This document shows positions 6,962 to 10,194 of a stretch of 10,194 nucleotides of DNA, piece after piece. Every line of letters starts with the position of its first letter. Within the stretch, counting starts at the first letter, position 1. The notes under the pieces are model-generated. The model searched no databases. It was not told the DNA's origin and saw only the letters and a program-made list of their open reading frames with translations. The position numbers were made by a program, and so were the translations under genes. The DNA comes from Pseudomonadota bacterium (GTDB lineage: Bacteria; Pseudomonadota; Gammaproteobacteria; Burkholderiales; Burkholderiaceae_C), in the NCBI GenBank assembly GCA_021798395.1, contig JAJZHS010000063.1:1-10194 (forward strand). The letters are read 5' to 3'.

Positions 6962-8654
6962 ATCGCGGTTCACGAAGCGCAAGGCGCGCGAAGCGCGGTG
7001 CGACCATGTATTGCGTACCCCGGGTTGCGTAGTAGAAATTGCTCGTGCCGTTGTCCTGTCCGGCGGGTACGACGAGATCCAGACATTCGGCTGGTCCGTG
7101 CAGAAACACGCGATACAGCGTGTTCTGCGCGCCACGGTAGACGTCCGCGTCGGCGAGGGCGTGGTACGCCGGACGTGGCTCGGCGCGGCCATCCTTGACC
7201 TTGTAGATGAGCACCGTCGGGCGCGGAATAGGCTCCCCGGTACCGAGCGGCGCCACCGCGTTGGAGATTTCCACCACGGTTTTGCCGGCGCCGATCGAAA
7301 GCCAGACCGCATGGTCGAAGAAGCCGTGCACGTAATCGCGAGGCGGCAGGTCCTGCGCGGTGGCGAGGTTGCGCACCGGCAGCGCCACATGTGGGCGGTC
7401 CTGCAGGCACGAACTCACGACCAACGGCGCCGCAGCGTGCGCCGAGCCGATGAAACTCGGTGCAAAACTCGAGTGGTCGAGCCCCGGCCCCAGATTCAGC
7501 GGCAAGCCGCCGGTGGCAACCGGGCGGCCGCCGAAATCGAACGTCGAGATCGGCAGGATTCGCCCAGGCGCGCGCCTCGGCGGCAGCGCCGCGCGCGCCA
7601 AACGGGCCGGCACTGGGGCGCGCGGGGACGGCAGCGTCGGCTGAGCGCCGCGGCCCGCCGACGTGGCGCGGGCGAAGCCCTGCCTGATCACGGATTGGCG
7701 CGGCTGCGCCAGAGTGGGGGGGGACGCGGTGGCGCGCGTGAAATCGGCGGCGTCGACGGTGCGCCGCTGCAAATAGGCCTGCAGGTCGGTCGTGGTCGGT
7801 ACATCGATAAACTGCACGCGGTTGTTGGCCGCGCGACCCTGCTCCGTCGCGTTGCTGGCAAGCGGCAGGGTGTCCCCCGCGCCTTGGTAGTAAATCCGGC
7901 TGGCCGGTACGCCGCTGCGCGCGAACAGCCGCGCTACCGCCTTCGCCCGATCCTGCGACAAACGCGCCAGATCGACGCCTGACGCCGAATCACGGACATC
8001 CGTGTGGCCCACGATCAGCACGGTGCGTCGCTCCGCCTGGGCCCGCTGCACCGGGGTCGCGTTCGGTCCGAGGCTGGCCGCGACCGCCTGCGGGTTGTAC
8101 AGGCGGGCAATCTGCACCAGATAGTGACGTGCCTTTGGCGTCAGTCTGGAACTTCCGGGCTCGAATTCGTCGCCCTGGTTCTCAAGCTGAACGTCCAGTC
8201 CGATGGTTTCGTTCGCGCTCGGTTCCGGGTTGGGCGCGGCGCCGGGCGCGGTGGTGCCGCCGGTCACCGGTACGGCGAGCCCCAGAGAACTCGGCGTGAT
8301 CTGGCTGCTGGCCAGCCTGAGGTGGTTGGCTTGGGCGATCTTGTAGAGGGCGCAACGCCGCGCGTCGAGGGCGTCGCCGATGACGAAGCCCACGCCTGCC
8401 CCGGCAAGCGCCCCCACCACGGCGCCTTTCGCTCCGTGATTCAGGTATCCGATCACGCCTCCGGTCAGGCTCCCGATGACGGTAGCCGTGTTGCGCGCGT
8501 TGTTGGAGCAGGGGTCAGGGTTGTCGAAAATGCTGGTGAACTCAGCCTTGGCCGCCGGCGTGAAATCCAGACCTTGGGTCTGGGGATTCACCGCACAGCC
8601 GGAAACGGCCGCCAGTACCGCGCATCCCAACAGGGTCCGTGGTGTTCGCGCCAA
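6960..8654 (-). CDS. OmpA-family lipoprotein with glycine zipper and extra C-terminal domain
   Basis: Predicted outer-membrane lipoprotein anchored to peptidoglycan; 564 residues. I chose TTG 8654 because GGGGAG lies 8 bases before it and gives a textbook lipoprotein signal, 'MARTPRTLLGCAVLAAVSGC', with lipobox VSGC and lipidated C20. A21 at +2 predicts the outer membrane. ATG 8708 would add 18 residues and has no Shine-Dalgarno. Residues 55-95 are a glycine zipper ('GSLTGGVIG', 'GAVVGALAGAGVGFVIG'). Residues about 150-285 are an OmpA C-terminal peptidoglycan-binding domain: 'FEPGSSRLTPKA', 'VGHTDVRD' with D219, 'LSQDRAKAV' with R236, and 'RAANNRVQFID'. The D-to-R spacing is two residues longer than usual. 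A Pro/Ala/Arg-rich linker (about 300-365) leads to a C-terminal domain (about 366-564) that I cannot assign; it holds C416 and C524. It is the first of three tightly packed genes. 129 bases separate it from the zinc-ribbon gene upstream. Confidence 0.85.
   Translation of the reverse strand: MARTPRTLLGCAVLAAVSGCAVNPQTQGLDFTPAAKAEFTSIFDNPDPCSNNARNTATVIGSLTGGVIGYLNHGAKGAVVGALAGAGVGFVIGDALDARRCALYKIAQANHLRLASSQITPSSLGLAVPVTGGTTAPGAAPNPEPSANETIGLDVQLENQGDEFEPGSSRLTPKARHYLVQIARLYNPQAVAASLGPNATPVQRAQAERRTVLIVGHTDVRDSASGVDLARLSQDRAKAVARLFARSGVPASRIYYQGAGDTLPLASNATEQGRAANNRVQFIDVPTTTDLQAYLQRRTVDAADFTRATASPPTLAQPRQSVIRQGFARATSAGRGAQPTLPSPRAPVPARLARAALPPRRAPGRILPISTFDFGGRPVATGGLPLNLGPGLDHSSFAPSFIGSAHAAAPLVVSSCLQDRPHVALPVRNLATAQDLPPRDYVHGFFDHAVWLSIGAGKTVVEISNAVAPLGTGEPIPRPTVLIYKVKDGRAEPRPAYHALADADVYRGAQNTLYRVFLHGPAECLDLVVPAGQDNGTSNFYYATRGTQYMVAPRFARLALREPR
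7716..7723 (-). repeat. C8 homopolymer in the lipoprotein linker
   Basis: Eight consecutive G on the plus strand, C8 in the sense strand, coding Ser-Pro-Pro (about 311-313), after the OmpA domain and before the unassigned domain. Loss of one C brings TGA into frame at 7688-7690, cutting off the C-terminal domain. It is also the kind of site where a sequencing indel is easy. Confidence 0.6.
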
Positions 8655-8662
8655 TTTGACAT

Positions 8663-8668
8663 CTCCCC
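8663..8668 (-). promoter_or_regulatory. Shine-Dalgarno that supports a TTG start
   Basis: GGGGAG on the minus strand, 8 bases before TTG 8654. It is the only good ribosome binding site near the start of the lipoprotein gene, and the protein then begins right at its signal peptide. Confidence 0.6.
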
Positions 8669-8761
8669 GAATCGTGGTGGTGTTGTTGGTTGCGCTGACG
8701 CCGCGCATCGGCGCGCGCGCGGCGCATGCAGCGGGCGCGCCACGGTGTCGCGAAGCGGTGG

Positions 8762-8777
8762 GCCCGGGAATCCGGGC
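8762..8777 (-). terminator. Hairpin just after the zinc-ribbon gene
   Basis: GCCCGG-ATTC-CCGGGC on the minus strand is a perfect 6-bp stem with a 4-base loop, starting 6 bases past the stop of the zinc-ribbon gene. No T tract follows, so it is at most a partial or factor-assisted terminator between that gene and the lipoprotein operon. Confidence 0.3.
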
Positions 8778-8783
8778 GTTCGG

Positions 8784-9215
8784 TCACTTCACCAGCCGGA
8801 TGGTCATCGGGGTGCGAAAGTCACGCCCGTTCGAGCAGGCGACCGCTCCCAAGATGCCGAAGACCAGGTTCATCAGTCCAACCGCGAGGATGACCAGAAG
8901 TCCGATCAGCACGAAGGTCAGGATCCAGCCGACCAGAAAGGCAAAGATCATGGTGATCGACCAGTTGAGCGCCTCTTTGGCCTGCGCCCTGACGTAGGCG
9001 TCGCGGTTGACGTCGCTCTTGATCAGATAGACGATCAGTCCGGGGAGGAAGCCGAAAAAGATGGTGCCGATCCAAACCAGCATCGCCAGATTCTTCTGGT
9101 CCTGGATCGGTCCGGCGTTCGCCGCGGGAGCCACCGAAGCGCGCGTCCCGCAGTTGGAACAGAACGCGGAATCCGCCGCGACGAATTGGCCGCAATGGGA
9201 GCAGGGTGCCGACAT
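8784..9215 (-). CDS. Zinc-ribbon plus DUF4870-type membrane protein
   Basis: Small inner-membrane protein of 143 residues; function unknown. It opens with 'CSHCG' and 'CSNCG', a two-CxxC zinc ribbon (C5, C8, C19, C22). A short linker (24-40) follows, then about three hydrophobic segments (44-65, 86-108 and 109-127). The text 'GFLPGLIVYLIKSD', 'YVRAQAKEALNWSITM' is the hallmark of DUF4870 (TM2-like) proteins, in which an 'A-x-EALN' helix precedes the second membrane span. The start at 9215 has AAAGGA 5-6 bases upstream; an in-frame ATG at 9314 would add an unlikely Arg/Pro-rich leader. An AT-rich promoter-like stretch lies about 100 bases upstream. It reads in the same direction as the lipoprotein operon, with 129 bases and a hairpin between, so membership in that operon is uncertain. 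Confidence 0.85.
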   Translation of the reverse strand: MSAPCSHCGQFVAADSAFCSNCGTRASVAPAANAGPIQDQKNLAMLVWIGTIFFGFLPGLIVYLIKSDVNRDAYVRAQAKEALNWSITMIFAFLVGWILTFVLIGLLVILAVGLMNLVFGILGAVACSNGRDFRTPMTIRLVK

Positions 9216-9312
9216 GGAAACGTCCTTTGGTTGTGGTGTTGGTGCCTCGGATCGATCCGGCCGGACGGACGCCCGGAGTCCCCGGGCCCGCGGTCGTGAT
9301 TTCCAATTCGTC

Positions 9313-9318
9313 AATATA
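9313..9318 (-). promoter_or_regulatory. Candidate -10 box for the zinc-ribbon gene
   Basis: TATATT on the minus strand, in an AT-rich island (about 9300-9345) that stands out from the GC-rich surroundings. No good -35 lies 17 bases upstream (only TTTTAA-like text). It points toward the zinc-ribbon gene, whose start is about 98 bases downstream. Start-site choice and sigma factor are unknown. Confidence 0.4.
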
Positions 9319-9337
9319 GCATGTCATTTTGCTTATT

Positions 9338-9370
9338 AAAAAGCCATGGGGGACTGCTGGGCGCGATGGC
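9338..9370 (-). terminator. Weak terminator after the metallophosphoesterase gene
   Basis: On the minus strand, GCCAT (9370-9366) pairs with ATGGC (9347-9343), followed at once by TTTTT. The stem is only 5 bp with an 18-base loop, so this is a weak candidate. It lies 16 bases past the gene's stop codon. A perfect 12-base palindrome, CCGCGATCGCGG (9370-9381), sits just before it and could compete or extend the structure. Confidence 0.35.
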
Positions 9371-9385
9371 CGCGATCGCGGGTGT

Positions 9386-10194
9386 TCAGCGCGGCGCCGA
9401 CGTGAGGCGGATGCGCGTGATCTCGGATGGTGCGCCGAAGCGCTTCGGTGGCCCCCAGTAGCCGGTGCCGCGACTGACGTAGACCTGCAGCGCGCCGACG
9501 CGGTGCAAACCGGCGGTCAGCGGCTGCTGCAAGCCGACGAACAGGTTCCACGGCCAGAACTGTCCGCCGTGGGTGTGGCCGCTGAGTTGCAGGTCGAAGC
9601 CGGCGCGTGCCGCCTCGTGCAGCGCACGCGGCTGGTGCGCGAGCAGGATGCGCGGCAGGTTCTCGGGGGCGCCGTCGATCGCCTTGAACGCGTCGCTGCG
9701 ATGCCCGGGATCGAACGCCTGCGCCTGCGCATCGGTCACTCCGGCCAGCACCAGGAGCGCGCCGTCGTGCACGAGCACGACGTGCGCGTTGATCAGGCAG
9801 TGCAGACCGAGGCGTTCGAACTCGGCGATCCACGCGTGCGCGCCGGCGTAGTACTCGTGGTTGCCGGTGACCAGCCAGGCGCCGTGGCGGGCGCGCAAGT
9901 CGGCCAGCGGCGCAGTGTGCGCGCGCAGTTGTGCCACGCTGCCGTCGACCACGTCGCCGGTCACGGCGATCAGGTCGGGCCGCAGGGCGTTGACCCGCGC
10001 GACGATGGCGCGCACCTGCGGCGCCTTGATCGTCGGCCCGACGTGGATGTCGCTGAGTTGCGCGATGGTGAATCCGTCGAGTGCGCGCGGCAGTCCCGGA
10101 ATCGCCACCACGACGTCGACGACGCGCGCCACGCGGCGGGCGTTGGCCAGCCCGCCCAGCGACACCAGCAACGCCAGGGCCGGCACGCCGATCG
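9386..10194 (-). CDS. Metallophosphoesterase (YkuE/YaeI-type), N-terminus outside window
   Basis: Calcineurin-like phosphoesterase with a two-metal centre; relatives are membrane-anchored and act on phosphoesters, including lipid A precursors or phospholipids in some cases. The substrate here is unknown. The frame is open to the right edge, so the GTG at 10186 is probably internal. Related proteins are about 370 residues with several N-terminal membrane helices; here only the end of one ('PALALLVSLGGLANA') is seen. Counting from that GTG, the metal ligands are all present: D46 and H48 in 'LSDIHVG', D78 in 'GDVVDG', N109 and H110 in 'GNHEYY', H184 in 'LAHQPRA', and H204 and H206 in 'GHTHGGQF'. 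The enzyme should be active. It reads in the same direction as the envelope genes but is separated by 170 bases with a terminator and promoter candidate. Confidence 0.9.
   Translation of the reverse strand, partial: IGVPALALLVSLGGLANARRVARVVDVVVAIPGLPRALDGFTIAQLSDIHVGPTIKAPQVRAIVARVNALRPDLIAVTGDVVDGSVAQLRAHTAPLADLRARHGAWLVTGNHEYYAGAHAWIAEFERLGLHCLINAHVVLVHDGALLVLAGVTDAQAQAFDPGHRSDAFKAIDGAPENLPRILLAHQPRALHEAARAGFDLQLSGHTHGGQFWPWNLFVGLQQPLTAGLHRVGALQVYVSRGTGYWGPPKRFGAPSEITRIRLTSAPR

Noticed and set aside
4411..8654. A Zorya-like or Mot/Tol/Exb-type proton-driven motor
   Set aside because: An OmpA domain beside a membrane protein recalls ZorA-ZorB, but this OmpA protein is a lipoprotein without an N-terminal membrane helix, the membrane protein lacks a clear MotA/ExbB signature, and no nuclease or helicase gene is near.
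8655..8708. Lipoprotein start at ATG 8708
   Set aside because: It would put 18 extra residues before a lipoprotein signal peptide and has no ribosome binding site, whereas TTG 8654 has GGGGAG at 8 bases.
8711..8722. Short GC dinucleotide run upstream of the lipoprotein gene
   Set aside because: Too short and too ordinary in GC-rich DNA to call a functional repeat.
7011..9299. Long plus-strand open frames across the lipoprotein and zinc-ribbon genes
   Set aside because: Low-complexity Arg/Gly-rich translations without domains; the minus-strand genes there have clear signal peptides and motifs.
1..10194. CRISPR arrays, insertion sequences, tRNA or rRNA genes
   Set aside because: No spaced direct repeats, transposase-like proteins, terminal inverted repeats or cloverleaf-like segments were seen.

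Overview
This is a high-GC window with dense coding on both strands. The protein families point to a Gram-negative proteobacterium, probably in or near the Betaproteobacteria. The clues are an OmpA-type lipoprotein, a quinone-linked D-amino acid dehydrogenase, a ThiG of the 'MPWGAPIGSG' type, and a globin/GAF/EAL c-di-GMP protein. The genus cannot be fixed from sequence alone. I see no mobile element, CRISPR array, rRNA or tRNA.

Left part, plus strand (1-4371). The window opens inside a large signalling protein. Its visible part has a globin-coupled-sensor-like helical domain, a GAF-like region, a complete EAL phosphodiesterase domain and a C-terminal Cys/His-containing tail. A 191-base gap follows. 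It holds a perfect Crp/Fnr-type palindrome (TTGAC-N4-GTCAA) ahead of a DadA-like FAD D-amino acid dehydrogenase. thiG (thiazole synthase) starts 41 bases after dadA with its own good Shine-Dalgarno, so the two probably share a transcript. An amino-acid-oxidising flavoenzyme beside thiG recalls the usual thiO-thiG link and raises the idea that this enzyme supplies an imine for thiazole synthesis.

Middle and right part, minus strand (4411-9215). Reading right to left, the genes encode: a small zinc-ribbon plus DUF4870 membrane protein; an outer-membrane lipoprotein with a glycine zipper, an OmpA-like peptidoglycan-binding domain and a long unassigned C-terminal domain; a large unrecognised inner-membrane protein with about five membrane segments; and an exported VWA-like protein. 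The last three are tightly packed (5-11 and 24 base gaps) and look like one operon. Their predicted locations (outer membrane/peptidoglycan, inner membrane, periplasm) suggest an envelope-spanning assembly. I do not recognise it as a named system, and it is the best candidate for something undescribed here. The lipoprotein gene also has a C8 tract exactly in the linker before its unassigned domain.

Right edge (9386-10194). A minus-strand YkuE/YaeI-type metallophosphoesterase with all its metal-binding motifs runs off the window. The AT-rich gap after it (about 9300-9345) probably holds its terminator and the promoter of the zinc-ribbon gene.
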